Shown here: piece after piece, positions 1 to 8,615 of the stretch | Position numbering within the stretch: the first letter of the stretch is position 1 | Layout: the number at the start of each line of letters is the position of its first letter | Assembly (NCBI GenBank): GCA_947497585.1 | Contig: CANMHG010000004.1 | Span: 124,001 to 188,000 of the forward strand | Source of the DNA: an uncultured Bacillaceae bacterium | GTDB lineage: Bacteria > Bacillota > Bacilli > Bacillales > Bacillaceae_L | Direction: 5' to 3' | DNA: 64,000 nt | Program-made: the position numbers and the translations under genes | Notes under the pieces: model-generated | The model's input: the letters and a program-made list of their open reading frames with translations, nothing else | Database searches by the model: none | What the model was told of the DNA's origin: nothing

Positions 1-509
1 CAATTACAACCTTTTTTGCTTATAAAAATGACCTGATTCAAAACATGTCATCATGGCTGCAAGGAAATTTTTCAATGAGCATCCAAGGAAGGTATGAATT
101 GCTTTACATAAGTATCCCACTAGTTATTATTTCATACCTTTATGCAAACAAGTTTACGATAGCTGGTATGGGTGAGGAGTTTGCCATTAACTTAGGTTTA
201 AATCATAAGCAGGTGGTAAACATTGGTCTGGTTATATCAGCACTTGTTACGACAGTTGTTCTCCTTACGGTTGGGATGATTCCATTTCTAGGATTAATCA
301 TTCCAAACATTGTAACGATTTATCAAGGAGATCATTTAAAGAAAAGTCTTTCTCACACCGCAGTTCTAGGTGCCGTTTTCGTTTTAGCCTGCGACATTTT
401 GGGGCGTATTATTATCTACCCATATGAAATTCCAATCGGAGTAACTGTCGGTGTCATCGGAAGCGGAATATTTCTTTACTTACTTTTGAGGAGAAAGACA
501 CATGAGTAA
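1..509 (+). CDS. yclN: Siderophore ABC transporter permease, YclN-like (5' end outside window)
   Basis: C-terminal part of a FecCD-family membrane permease that moves an iron-siderophore complex through the cytoplasmic membrane. The reading frame is open from base 3, with no start before it, so the gene begins upstream. The visible 168 residues hold several hydrophobic helices and the family signature around GMGEEFAINLG and PFLGLIIPNI, where the cytoplasmic loop contacts the ATPase. It overlaps the next permease by 8 nt. The order permease, permease, ATPase, binding protein is that of B. subtilis yclNOPQ, which imports petrobactin. The exact substrate here is inferred from that order only. 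Confidence 0.85.
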   Translation, partial: ITTFFAYKNDLIQNMSSWLQGNFSMSIQGRYELLYISIPLVIISYLYANKFTIAGMGEEFAINLGLNHKQVVNIGLVISALVTTVVLLTVGMIPFLGLIIPNIVTIYQGDHLKKSLSHTAVLGAVFVLACDILGRIIIYPYEIPIGVTVGVIGSGIFLYLLLRRKTHE

Positions 510-1452
510 TAACTTTAAAATAATTGTATTATCCATTATTTCAATTGTATTAATTGCCATCTTTATGTTCATCGATGTAGGTGGGAACTGGGATTATGTT
601 TTACCAAGAAGAGGCAAGAAGATACTTTCGATTGCAGTAACAGGTGGGGTTATCGCATTTTCAACCATTATTTTTCAAACCATCACAAATAATCGAATAT
701 TAACACCAAGTATTATCGGTCTTGATTCACTTTACTTGTTAATTCAGACTTTTATCATCTTCGTTTTTGGCTCAATGAGTTTAACTGCAACAGATAAAAA
801 TTTTAATTTCATATTATCTGTTGGCCTGATGGTACTTTTCGCTGGGGTGTTATACAAGTTCCTTTTTAAAAGAGAAGGACAGAACATTTACTTTTTACTT
901 CTGGTAGGGATTATACTTGGGACCTTCTTTGGAAGTATCTCTGATTTCATGCAAGTGTTAATTGATCCAAATGAGTTCATGATTGTTCAAGACAGAATGT
1001 TTGCGAGCTTTAACAATGTGAATACGGATGTACTATTAATCTCTTGTATTCTAGTTACGTTAACAGTCATTTATTTTTTAAGATTTACAAAATACCTAGA
1101 TGTAATTTCACTAGGGAAGGAACATGCCATTAATCTTGGTGTAGATTACGATGCGGTTGTTAAAAGATTACTTGTCGTTGTTGCTATCCTGATTTCAGTT
1201 GCAACAGCACTTGTTGGTCCAATTACTTTCTTAGGACTGTTAGTGGCAAACGTAGCACATGAATTTTTCAAAACCTATAAACATCAATATTTAATCATTG
1301 GTTCTGTTTTGATAAGTATTATTGCATTAGTGGGTGGACAGCTCATTGTAGAACGAGTGTTTACATTTTCAACAACCTTAAGTGTCATCATAAACTTTGT
1401 AGGTGGAGTGTACTTTATCTATCTTCTGTTAAAGGGGAATAAATCATGGTAA
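502..1452 (+). CDS. yclO: Siderophore ABC transporter permease, YclO-like
   Basis: Second FecCD-family permease (316 residues), expected to pair with the upstream permease as a heterodimeric channel. It has about nine hydrophobic segments; the ATPase-contact region is seen near GKEHAINLGVDYDAVV and GPITFLGLLVANVAHE. The ATG lies within the last codons of the previous gene, and the last codons overlap the ATPase gene by 7 nt, so the three genes are translationally coupled. Length and order fit YclO. Whether it carries petrobactin or another catecholate siderophore cannot be read from sequence. Confidence 0.88.
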   Translation: MSNNFKIIVLSIISIVLIAIFMFIDVGGNWDYVLPRRGKKILSIAVTGGVIAFSTIIFQTITNNRILTPSIIGLDSLYLLIQTFIIFVFGSMSLTATDKNFNFILSVGLMVLFAGVLYKFLFKREGQNIYFLLLVGIILGTFFGSISDFMQVLIDPNEFMIVQDRMFASFNNVNTDVLLISCILVTLTVIYFLRFTKYLDVISLGKEHAINLGVDYDAVVKRLLVVVAILISVATALVGPITFLGLLVANVAHEFFKTYKHQYLIIGSVLISIIALVGGQLIVERVFTFSTTLSVIINFVGGVYFIYLLLKGNKSW

Positions 1453-2204
1453 ATGTAAAAAGTGTTTTTAAGAAATATGGTAGTAAAAACGTAGTTGAAG
1501 ATGTTACTGTCAATATTCAAAAAGGAAAGATAACCTCGTTTATTGGTCCAAATGGTGCTGGTAAAAGTACACTACTTTCAATGATTAGCCGGCTTATCCC
1601 AATTGATAGTGGAGAGGTATTTATTGATGATAAAGACCTTACAAAATCAAAAAGCAATGAGCTAGCAAAGAAGATCTCTATTTTAAAACAATCGAACAAT
1701 GTTAATCTACGTTTAACAGTTAGAGAGCTGGTGAGTTTTGGTCGCTTTCCTTACTCACAAGGAAGGTTAACGAGAGAAGATTGGAAGTTTGTTGATGAGG
1801 CCATTGATTATATGGAATTAGCAGATATGCAGGATAAATTCCTAGACCAATTAAGTGGTGGCCAGAAGCAAAGAGCATTCATTGCAATGGTTATTGCCCA
1901 AGACACTGAGTATATTTTGTTAGATGAACCTCTAAATAATCTTGATATGAAGCACTCAGTTCAAATCATGAAGGTTCTTCGTAGATTAGTAGATGAGCTT
2001 GGCAAGACTGTTGTAATTGTTATACACGATATTAACTTTGCTTCCTGTTATTCCGATTATATCGTTGCTCTTAAGGATGGCAAGGTTGTTAAAGAAGGAA
2101 AGACAGACGATATTATTAACCGTGCTGTTCTAAAGGATATATATGACATGGATATTGAAATCCAATGCATCAATGAAAACAAGATTTGTGTGTATTTTTC
2201 TTAA
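1446..2204 (+). CDS. yclP: Siderophore ABC transporter ATPase, YclP-like
   Basis: Cytoplasmic ATPase of 252 residues that powers siderophore import. Walker A GPNGAGKST is at residues 34-42, the ABC signature LSGGQ at 136-140 and Walker B YILLDEP at 156-162, followed by the switch His in VIVIHD. The ATG sits behind AAAGGGG inside the end of the permease gene. Size and motif spacing are typical of FepC/FhuC-type ATPases. After it comes a 223-nt gap, so the binding-protein gene may have its own promoter. Confidence 0.9.
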   Translation: MVNVKSVFKKYGSKNVVEDVTVNIQKGKITSFIGPNGAGKSTLLSMISRLIPIDSGEVFIDDKDLTKSKSNELAKKISILKQSNNVNLRLTVRELVSFGRFPYSQGRLTREDWKFVDEAIDYMELADMQDKFLDQLSGGQKQRAFIAMVIAQDTEYILLDEPLNNLDMKHSVQIMKVLRRLVDELGKTVVIVIHDINFASCYSDYIVALKDGKVVKEGKTDDIINRAVLKDIYDMDIEIQCINENKICVYFS

Positions 2205-2263
2205 AACGGTTTAACTTATTTTGATGTCTTGTCGATCTAAAAAATTCTCGGAAAAAAGACCCA

Positions 2264-2298
2264 CTAATCTGAAATCTGCCAATTTCAAGAGAGATTAG
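2264..2298. terminator. Two-tier hairpin between yclP and yclQ
   Basis: Arms CTAATCT and AGATTAG enclose a second stem GAAAT/ATTTC. On the minus strand the hairpin is followed by CTTTTTT, so it looks like a terminator facing the wrong way for this operon. Its flanks (AAAAAAGACCCACT on one side, AAGGCC on the other) resemble the terminator at 9550-9582. It may attenuate or process the transcript. Confidence 0.35.
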
Positions 2299-2372
2299 AA
2301 GGCCCTTACAAATCTAACTTTACAAGAAAAGGCTGTTGCTAGCAACTATAGAGTGGGAATTTTAAAGTGTGA

Positions 2373-2400
2373 TTGACATCAAAGTAATTTTAAATAAAAA
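2373..2400 (+). promoter_or_regulatory. Possible promoter of yclQ
   Basis: TTGACA at 2373-2378 is a perfect -35 box; TAAAAA sixteen bases later is a weak -10. The site lies just before the GGAG ribosome site of the binding-protein gene, in the gap after yclP. No clear Fur palindrome was seen. Confidence 0.3.
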
Positions 2401-2427
2401 AATATATTTATATAGGAGTGTTTTTAC

Positions 2428-3408
2428 ATGAAAAAAGCAGCGTTACTTATGCTAGTATTATTTTTTGCGATATTCACAGCAGCTTGCGGTGGAGCAGAGG
2501 AAACAACAACTTCAACTGAAGCAACACAAACAGGTTCAACAACTGATTCAACAGTAGAAGCTAAAGAAGAGCCAAAAGAATTAACACTTACTCACCAACT
2601 AGGTAAAACTACTGTTTCTACAAATCCAGCCAAGGTAGTTGTATTTGATTTTGGTGTGTTAGATTCACTAGATAAATTAGGTGTGGAAGTTACAGGAGTA
2701 CCACAAGCGAATATTCCAGCTTACTTAGAAAAATTTAAAGACGCGAAGTATGAAAACGTTGGTAGTTTAAAAGAGCCAGATTTCGAAAAGATTGCTTCAC
2801 TTAATCCAGATCTAATTATCATTTCTGGTAGACAACAGGAAGCGTATGCAGAGTTATCTAAGATTGGTCCAACAATATTTATGGGACTTGATACATCAAG
2901 ATATATGGAATCTTTTACTGAAAATATGACTAGATTAGGTGAAATTTTTGGGAAAGAAGATGCTGTGAAGGCTGAATTAGCTACAATTGAAGCAGATATT
3001 AAAACACTAAAAGAAAAAGCAACTGCTGCAGGTAAGGGACTAATTATATTAGCGAATGAAGGAAATATCAGTGCATATGGTGCAGGTTCACGTTTTGGTA
3101 TTCTTCATGATGTATTTGGTTTTGCTGCAGCTGATGAGAACATCGAAGTATCTACACATGGTCAAAATGTTTCTTTTGAATATATCGTTGAAAAAGATCC
3201 AGACTTCTTATTTGTTATCGATCGTGGAGCAGCTGTAAATGGTCAATCTTCTGCAAAAGCATTAATCGAAAACAGTTTAGTTGAAAATACAAAAGCATTT
3301 AAAGAAGGTAACATTGTATACTTAGATCCAAATTTCTGGTATTTATCTGGCGGAGGATTAATCTCTGTTTCAGAAATGATTAAGGAAATTAGTGCAAGCT
3401 TAGAATAG
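2428..3408 (+). CDS. yclQ: Siderophore-binding lipoprotein, YclQ-like
   Basis: Substrate-binding protein of 326 residues, anchored outside the membrane as a lipoprotein. A lipoprotein signal peptide runs over residues 1-19 with lipobox TAAC and lipid-bearing Cys20, then a Thr/Glu-rich linker of about 30 residues. From about residue 60 comes the PF01497-type two-lobed binding domain (VVVFDFGVLDSLDKLG, NPDLIIISGRQ). GGAG lies about 8 nt before the ATG. It is the last subunit of the yclNOPQ-like importer and delivers ferric siderophore to the permeases. Confidence 0.9.
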   Translation: MKKAALLMLVLFFAIFTAACGGAEETTTSTEATQTGSTTDSTVEAKEEPKELTLTHQLGKTTVSTNPAKVVVFDFGVLDSLDKLGVEVTGVPQANIPAYLEKFKDAKYENVGSLKEPDFEKIASLNPDLIIISGRQQEAYAELSKIGPTIFMGLDTSRYMESFTENMTRLGEIFGKEDAVKAELATIEADIKTLKEKATAAGKGLIILANEGNISAYGAGSRFGILHDVFGFAAADENIEVSTHGQNVSFEYIVEKDPDFLFVIDRGAAVNGQSSAKALIENSLVENTKAFKEGNIVYLDPNFWYLSGGGLISVSEMIKEISASLE

Positions 3409-3437
3409 TAGAAATACAAGAAGGAGGTACTTTGTGC

Positions 3438-3761
3438 ATGTTTGTTCAAATGAGAAAAACAGTTGTAACAGAAGGCCATTCTAACAAAGTTGTTGAGCGC
3501 TTTAGTGGCGAAGGAATTATTGAAAAACAACCAGGTTTTGTTGACTTGTCAGTTATGGTTAAGAAGGTACGCCGTGGTGATGAAGAAGTTATTGTAATGA
3601 TTCGTTGGGAGTCAGAAGACCACTGGAAACAATGGGAAAAAAGCGATGCTCATATAGCAGGTCATAAAGCAAAGTTAGGTCAACCAAAGCCAGACTACAT
3701 TGTTAGCTCAGAAGGAGATAAGTATGAAGTCGTGGCAGTGAAAGGACCATCCGGGAAGTAA
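3438..3761 (+). CDS. hmoA: Haem-degrading monooxygenase, HmoA-like
   Basis: Small ABM-fold protein (107 residues) very like HmoA of Bacillus, which opens haem to release iron in the cytoplasm. The diagnostic block MIRWESEDHWKQWEKS and the ERFSGEGIIEK segment are present. I start it at ATG 3438 (MFVQMRK), ten bases after AAGGAGG; the TTG at 3432 is too near the ribosome site. It lies 29 nt after yclQ and probably belongs to the iron-uptake transcript, joining siderophore import with haem iron use. An intrinsic terminator follows. Confidence 0.85.
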   Translation: MFVQMRKTVVTEGHSNKVVERFSGEGIIEKQPGFVDLSVMVKKVRRGDEEVIVMIRWESEDHWKQWEKSDAHIAGHKAKLGQPKPDYIVSSEGDKYEVVAVKGPSGK

Positions 3762-3771
3762 TAGATTGTAA

Positions 3772-3810
3772 GGGTATTAAGCTTAGATGCTTAATGCCCT
3801 TTTGTTTTTT
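3772..3810 (+). terminator. Intrinsic terminator after hmoA
   Basis: An 11-bp stem, GGGTATTAAGC with GCTTAATGCCC, is followed by TTTTGTTTTTT. It closes the iron operon. Confidence 0.85.
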
Positions 3811-3874
3811 GGTATATTTTAGTAGAATAGCAGTAAGTACATTGTAAAATTGTGATGAGAGGAATTCTAATATA

Positions 3875-4447
3875 ATGAAAAAAATGTGGGGGAAAATTCT
3901 TGTTTTAGTTTTGGTGATTGGACTCGGTTATGTGATATCTGTACATATGCTCATTGCTTCCATTGGAAAAGAGCAGCCTCCAGATGGAGTTGATTACATG
4001 ATTGTACTTGGTGCTAGATTGCATGGGGAGGATATGTCACTTGCACTGTATCATCGCGTTCAAGCAGCCTTAGAGTATCTTAAGAGCAATCCAGATACAA
4101 ATGTCGTTGTGTCAGGAGGGCAAGGCCCAGGTGAAGATATAACAGAAGCAGAAGCGATGGCACGTTTTTTTAGGGAGAATGGAATTGAGAATGAGCGAAT
4201 CATAAAGGAAGACCGTTCTACCTCAACATTGGAAAACTTAAAGTTTTCAAAAGCTTTGCTTGGTTCGGAAGTGGATGAGATACTTATTGTAAGTAATGAT
4301 TTTCATCTGTTTCGAGCAAAGTTAATTGCAAACCGGCAGGGATTTGAGCCATATATGCTGGCTGCTGAAACTCCAAGAATTGTTCGGGAGAAGTTATGGT
4401 TAAGAGAGTATGCTGCCGTGTTGAAAACAGCTTTGTTGGATTGGTAG
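3875..4447 (+). CDS. DUF218 (YdcF/SanA-type) membrane-anchored protein
   Basis: Protein of 190 residues with one N-terminal membrane helix (about 6-27) and an extracytoplasmic DUF218 domain. Family marks are YMIVLGARL near residue 43, VVVSGGQG, the EAEAMARFFRENGI helix, DRSTSTLENLKFSK, and VSNDFHLFRAKLIA. Members such as SanA and YdcF affect the cell envelope, but the chemistry is not settled, so I give no reaction. It is transcribed alone between two terminators. Confidence 0.8.
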   Translation: MKKMWGKILVLVLVIGLGYVISVHMLIASIGKEQPPDGVDYMIVLGARLHGEDMSLALYHRVQAALEYLKSNPDTNVVVSGGQGPGEDITEAEAMARFFRENGIENERIIKEDRSTSTLENLKFSKALLGSEVDEILIVSNDFHLFRAKLIANRQGFEPYMLAAETPRIVREKLWLREYAAVLKTALLDW

Positions 4448-4494
4448 AGGGTGTTTTTAATTCCAGTTGAATTGTAGCGCTTATATTAACCGAG

Positions 4495-4526
4495 AAAACA
4501 GGCGGAATTATAGACCGCCTGTTTTT
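4495..4526. terminator. Bidirectional terminator between convergent genes
   Basis: AAACAGGCGG pairs with CCGCCTGTTT, with A and T runs on the two sides, so it works in both directions. The stop codon of the minus-strand EamA gene lies in the loop and its last residues are coded by the stem. Confidence 0.85.
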
Positions 4527-5413
4527 AAATTATTCGGGTGTTTTTTTGATTCTTGAACAATCATTACAGCTAAGATAACTAAGAAAATCCCTATATACTG
4601 CCAAAAGAGGAGCTGTTCTTGGTAAATAATGAAACTTAATAATGCAGCTACAACAGGTTCAACAGTGGCGAGTATTGAAGCTCGGCTTGTTTCAACATAC
4701 TGTAACCCTTTGGTATATAAGATATAAGCGAGCATCGTTGATAAAAATCCAAGTCCAAGGACACTTAACCACACCTCTAGATTTACAAAAAGTGGTAAAA
4801 TAGACCAAAGTCCGCTAAAAGGTGTTATTGCAATCGCTGCAAAAATAAAGGTATAAACAGACACTGTCAAAGAGTCATATTTTTGTAAGGCGAATTTACC
4901 AAAAATACTATAAAGTGCATAGAAAAAGCCAGATCCAAGTCCAAGGATCAGCCCATAGAACGAAATCGTGTTATTGTTAGTTGGAAGTACTCCGATGACA
5001 AGTGCACATCCTATTAGTGTGGTAAATAGAGCTAGGATTTTTTTGGTCGTAAAATATTCTTTAAATATCACTCTTGATAAAACCGTGACAAATGCTGGTG
5101 CAGTATATAAAAGTATGGCAGCAATTGAAATTGAAGTTTCTTGAATAGCACTAAACAAACACCAGTTAAAAAATACAATACTAACAATTCCTGTACCTAT
5201 AAAATATTTACTATCATAGATATGTATCTTAAGAAGTTGCCGGTTCTTTACAAGAGTATAAAGAACGAGAAAGAGGGCTGCCGTAATTGCACGTATTGTT
5301 ACTACTTGAGTTGGTGAAAACCCTAATTCATATAAGGTTGTGACAAATATGCCAATTACTCCCCAGAGAGCCGCACCGATAATAATGAATACATAAGCAC
5401 TATTTTTTTCCAA
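4508..5413 (-). CDS. EamA/DMT-family transporter
   Basis: Integral membrane protein of the drug/metabolite transporter superfamily with ten predicted helices in two EamA repeats (start of the first near AALWGVIGIF, the second near LGLGSGFFYALYSIFGKFAL). Such proteins export or import small metabolites; the substrate is unknown. A longer frame is open to 5479, but I choose TTG 5413 (301 residues, LEKNSAYVF) because AGAGGTGG lies at the right distance before it and the extra N-terminus looks unlike the family. Single gene, ending in the bidirectional terminator. Confidence 0.8.
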   Translation of the reverse strand: MEKNSAYVFIIIGAALWGVIGIFVTTLYELGFSPTQVVTIRAITAALFLVLYTLVKNRQLLKIHIYDSKYFIGTGIVSIVFFNWCLFSAIQETSISIAAILLYTAPAFVTVLSRVIFKEYFTTKKILALFTTLIGCALVIGVLPTNNNTISFYGLILGLGSGFFYALYSIFGKFALQKYDSLTVSVYTFIFAAIAITPFSGLWSILPLFVNLEVWLSVLGLGFLSTMLAYILYTKGLQYVETSRASILATVEPVVAALLSFIIYQEQLLFWQYIGIFLVILAVMIVQESKKHPNNLKTGGL

Positions 5414-5697
5414 TTTTCCACCTCTGAAGATTGAATTTATTTTATAATTGTAAATGGATAGGATTAATATGTATACCATTTTGAATTAAACCGGGTTGAA
5501 TAAATAGTCCTATTTCGATTGTAATTAGACTTAAGGAAAAACTACCAATTTCTTGTAAGTATTTGTCGAAGGGTCATAAAAATGTTAAATTACTATAGTA
5601 CCTAATTAATAATGAGAGAAAAAAACATAACCTAGTAGAATCATAGATTAAAAATCCTAGAGACCTTATGTGTCCGGTAGTAAGGGAGAGGTAATGA

Positions 5698-6891
5698 GTG
5701 TATTGTCATGAATGCGGTTCAAAAATAGTCGAAGGCTCACGCTTTTGTGCAAACTGTGGCACAAAGCTGGATCAAGAAAATGATTTAAATGATGTAGAAG
5801 ACCTAGAAGTTGAGTTAGATTCTAGAGAAGTCAGACGTAATCAATCTACAAAAAAGCTTGTTATGTTGCTAATTCCAACGATTAGTCTGTTTCTAGTAGG
5901 TGGTGGTGTATATGGCTTTTATACCCATGAAAGTAGCCTGAATGAAAATGTTATGTCTCTTAAGGCATCTGCAGAAAGATATGCAATTGATGGAGACTAT
6001 GATAAAGCATTACAAGAGCTAAACAAGGCAATTGAACTTCGCCCTTCTTATGAAATTTTAAAGGATGCTAAAGCCGTAGTGATAAAGGCGGATGAATTCT
6101 CAGAAAGATTGAATGAAGTTTCAATACTTATTAAAAGGAAAAAGTGGAATGAAGCTTCCCAAAAAATTGCTTTATTAGCTAATGATTTAGATAAGGAGCA
6201 AGGTCCATTATTCGAAGTGATTAACAAGAAAGTAAAAGAGAAAGATGTGATAGCAACTGTAGGCAAAATTAAGCTTGAGATTGATCAACTAGACACAGTT
6301 GAGGAACTAATTAGCAAACTATCAGTCTTAACATCACTTACTTCAGAGGAAGCAAAAGCAACCCAACAACAAATTGTAAAAAAAATCGTGCAGTTAACAA
6401 TTAAAGACGCAGAAGAACAGCTTGCAAATAAGGAATTTTCAAAAGCAATTGCTACAATTGATAAGGCTTTACATTATTCGAGAGACCATAATGAATTGGT
6501 TGCTTTTAAAGAAAGAATAGAGAGAGAGAGATTTAAATTTGAGGAAGCAGAACAACTAAGACTTGAAAAGGCAATGGAGGCAGCAGAGAAAGAAGATCTA
6601 GTTAACCGAACAGCTGCAGTTGAAGTGCTTAAGCTCAAATCTGTTGTTGATGAATTCGGGGATTTGTATATTACCGGGGAAGTAAAGAACTTAGCAACAA
6701 CAAGTATTTATGGTATCACAATTTTTTACAAGATTTATGATGGTATGGGGAATGTGTATGATGAAGGAAGTCGTACAGTCTATCCGTACACATTAAGCCC
6801 TGGAGAAAATGGCTACTTTGAAGATATACATTATGGCATAAATAAAGATGTGTATGTTGAAGTAGAAAATATTAGTTGGTATTTGGAGTAA
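5698..6891 (+). CDS. Zinc-ribbon membrane protein with TPR-like region and FxLYD-type C-terminus
   Basis: A 397-residue protein starting at GTG 5698 behind GGGAGAGG. Residues 2-20 form a zinc ribbon (CHECG, then CANCG), followed by an acidic linker, one membrane helix at about 54-76, and an external part. That part begins with a TPR-like helical repeat (GDYDKALQELNKAIELRPSY), has a long charged coiled-coil-like stretch, and ends in a beta-rich domain like FxLYD (YITGEVKNLATTSIYGITIF). It probably senses or binds at the membrane surface. It lies 45 nt before the HtrA-like protease and may work with it; no enzyme activity is visible. Confidence 0.7.
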   Translation: MYCHECGSKIVEGSRFCANCGTKLDQENDLNDVEDLEVELDSREVRRNQSTKKLVMLLIPTISLFLVGGGVYGFYTHESSLNENVMSLKASAERYAIDGDYDKALQELNKAIELRPSYEILKDAKAVVIKADEFSERLNEVSILIKRKKWNEASQKIALLANDLDKEQGPLFEVINKKVKEKDVIATVGKIKLEIDQLDTVEELISKLSVLTSLTSEEAKATQQQIVKKIVQLTIKDAEEQLANKEFSKAIATIDKALHYSRDHNELVAFKERIERERFKFEEAEQLRLEKAMEAAEKEDLVNRTAAVEVLKLKSVVDEFGDLYITGEVKNLATTSIYGITIFYKIYDGMGNVYDEGSRTVYPYTLSPGENGYFEDIHYGINKDVYVEVENISWYLE

Positions 6892-6936
6892 TTTATTTTT
6901 AAAAATACTCTCTGATAAAAGAAGAAGGTGAATAGA

Positions 6937-8085
6937 GTGAAGGGGAAATGGATTGTAAGTATAGTCACTTCTGTGATCATTTGGGGAGCTGGGATTTTTG
7001 CTTTTTTAACGATACAAGAATCTATCCCCAAAAAGCTTACAGCGTCTTCTCAACTTATTGTTAATGAAGGTAATAAGAAGAAGGAAGATAGCGGTAAGCG
7101 AGAGTTGAAAGAGATTATTTATGATTCTCAAAAACTCGTTGTAAAAGTAGAACTTGATGACGGTTCAATTGGGTCGGGGTTCTTATACAATAATAAAGGT
7201 GATGTAATCACAAATGCTCACGTGGCAGCAAATGCAACCAATGTTCGGATTACAACAGCGGATTCAAAAGGATATGAGGGCACGGTTATTGGTATTAGTG
7301 GAGAAACAGACATCGCGTTAATTCGTGTACCAGGTCTTGCAGGAATTGAGCCGCTTCCAATTGCCAAAGAACGTAAAGCTGAAATTGGTGATGAAGTGTT
7401 AGCTCTTGGAACCCCACTAGGCTTTCAAAATACTGTTACTACTGGAATTATTAGTGGTGTAAATCGAGACCTAGATATTGAGCCGTTCCATTATGAAGAT
7501 GTGTATCAGATCTCAGCTCCAATTGCTCGTGGAAACAGTGGTGGTCCTTTGATTGACCGTAAAACAGGTGAAGTGATAGGAATTAACTCTGCAGGAATTA
7601 TTGAGGGTGTGATTGGATTTAGTATTCCTATCTCATCAATTTTACCGATGATTGAAGAGTGGTCAGCTAACCCGATGGTTGATTTACCTTCCATTGATTT
7701 AGGGATTGAAGGAATGGCGATTGAGGAAATTTCTGATGAAGACATTGCTGGCTATGTTGTGACCTATTTTTATGAAAGCATCAATTACGGAGATTATCTT
7801 ACGGCTTATGCAGCATTAGGGAGCAATTGGCAAACAGAAACATCTTATGAGGATTTCCGGACAGGTTACATCAATACATTAGCCGTTCAAATTGATGAAC
7901 TAACAGCAACGCAATCAGGTAAAAATATGACCGTGACAGTATTGATTACTGCGGATGAAAGAGTAAATGGAGATATTATACAACAAGCGTACCGTGTTGA
8001 TTATGAAGTTGGTTATGAAAATGATCAGTTGAAAATTTTATCTGGTCAGGGTGAGAAGTTAGCGAATGATGAGCGGGAAGAATAA
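6937..8085 (+). CDS. Membrane-anchored HtrA-like serine protease, no PDZ domain
   Basis: Trypsin-fold protease (382 residues) with an N-terminal membrane helix (about 4-24) and an external catalytic domain. The triad is readable: His95 in TNAHVAAN, Asp125 in ETDIALIRV, Ser201 in GNSGGPLI. HtrA/DegP proteins normally carry PDZ domains after the protease. Here residues about 265-382 instead look like an NTF2/DUF4878-type alpha-beta domain (YFYESINYGDYLTAYAAL). GTG 6937 is chosen over GTG 6928 because AGAAGGTG then lies six bases upstream. Likely co-transcribed with the zinc-ribbon gene and closed by a terminator. Confidence 0.82.
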   Translation: MKGKWIVSIVTSVIIWGAGIFAFLTIQESIPKKLTASSQLIVNEGNKKKEDSGKRELKEIIYDSQKLVVKVELDDGSIGSGFLYNNKGDVITNAHVAANATNVRITTADSKGYEGTVIGISGETDIALIRVPGLAGIEPLPIAKERKAEIGDEVLALGTPLGFQNTVTTGIISGVNRDLDIEPFHYEDVYQISAPIARGNSGGPLIDRKTGEVIGINSAGIIEGVIGFSIPISSILPMIEEWSANPMVDLPSIDLGIEGMAIEEISDEDIAGYVVTYFYESINYGDYLTAYAALGSNWQTETSYEDFRTGYINTLAVQIDELTATQSGKNMTVTVLITADERVNGDIIQQAYRVDYEVGYENDQLKILSGQGEKLANDEREE

Positions 8086-8092
8086 TATGTAA

Positions 8093-8131
8093 GCTAGAGG
8101 GTACTATTGTTGATACCTCTAGCTTTTTTTT
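8093..8131 (+). terminator. Intrinsic terminator after the HtrA-like gene
   Basis: GCTAGAGG and CCTCTAGC form the stem (extended inside by GTA/TAC), followed by seven or more T. Confidence 0.88.
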
Positions 8132-8214
8132 ATTGAGTTTTCTTGTTAGCGTCGATATTAAGGAAACCATATGTTTGGACTTGTATTCTTTTAAAAAGGT
8201 GTTACCTGTCCGAA

Positions 8215-8242
8215 ACAATTTAGTGTTTTTTATCATATACTG
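8215..8242 (+). promoter_or_regulatory. Possible sigma-K (mother-cell) promoter
   Basis: CATATACTG at 8234-8242 is close to the sigma-K -10 form CATANNNTA, and AC stands 17 bases before it, as sigma-K -35 elements require. The downstream gene is a GerPF-like spore protein, a class normally made under sigma-K. Sigma-E recognition is also possible. Confidence 0.42.
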
Positions 8243-8272
8243 ACAGAAAGTATGGGAATAGGAGTTGATATA

Positions 8273-8488
8273 GTGCCTTCTATAGTGGTCGGTCCAATTG
8301 TTTTTAATAGTAATGAAGGTCAAGTTGTAACGGGAGATGCGTTTTATATATCCCCTAAATCGACGAGTAAAGTAGTCGCTGGATCAGGCGGATTTAACAC
8401 TGGTCAATGGATTGTAACAAATAATGGAGTGAGTACTTCTTCAGGTATAGATCCAGATGCAGTTGATTCGAATGTTTCAGGAGCATAA
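8273..8488 (+). CDS. GerPF/GerPA-family spore protein
   Basis: Small protein of 71 residues of the spore germination GerPA/GerPF family, needed in other bacilli for germinants to pass the spore coat. The opening PSIVVGPIVFNSNEG, then FYISPKS, GSGGFNTG and VNNGVST match GerPF closely in order. GTG 8273 is chosen, with GGAG eight bases before it; an ATG at 8252 would add seven untypical residues. It stands alone rather than in a gerPABCDEF operon, so it is probably a paralogue. Confidence 0.8.
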   Translation: MPSIVVGPIVFNSNEGQVVTGDAFYISPKSTSKVVAGSGGFNTGQWIVTNNGVSTSSGIDPDAVDSNVSGA

Positions 8489-8515
8489 GGTAAATAGGGA
8501 GAGAATTAATAAACG

Positions 8516-8542
8516 ACACCGCTAATTTGTGCGGTGTTTTTT
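8516..8542 (+). terminator. Intrinsic terminator after the GerPF-like gene
   Basis: ACACCGC pairs with GCGGTGT over an 8-base loop and is followed by TTTTTT. Confidence 0.85.
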
Positions 8543-8615
8543 ATTTTGGTTTTGAAAAAAGGTTTTATTGGAGATAATGCAAGGAGACGTTTACAAAGGA
8601 AAGGTGTCAGTTTAA

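Noticed and set aside
2205..2427. Fur box before yclQ
   Set aside because: I searched for the 7-1-7 TGATAAT motif and found nothing better than chance.
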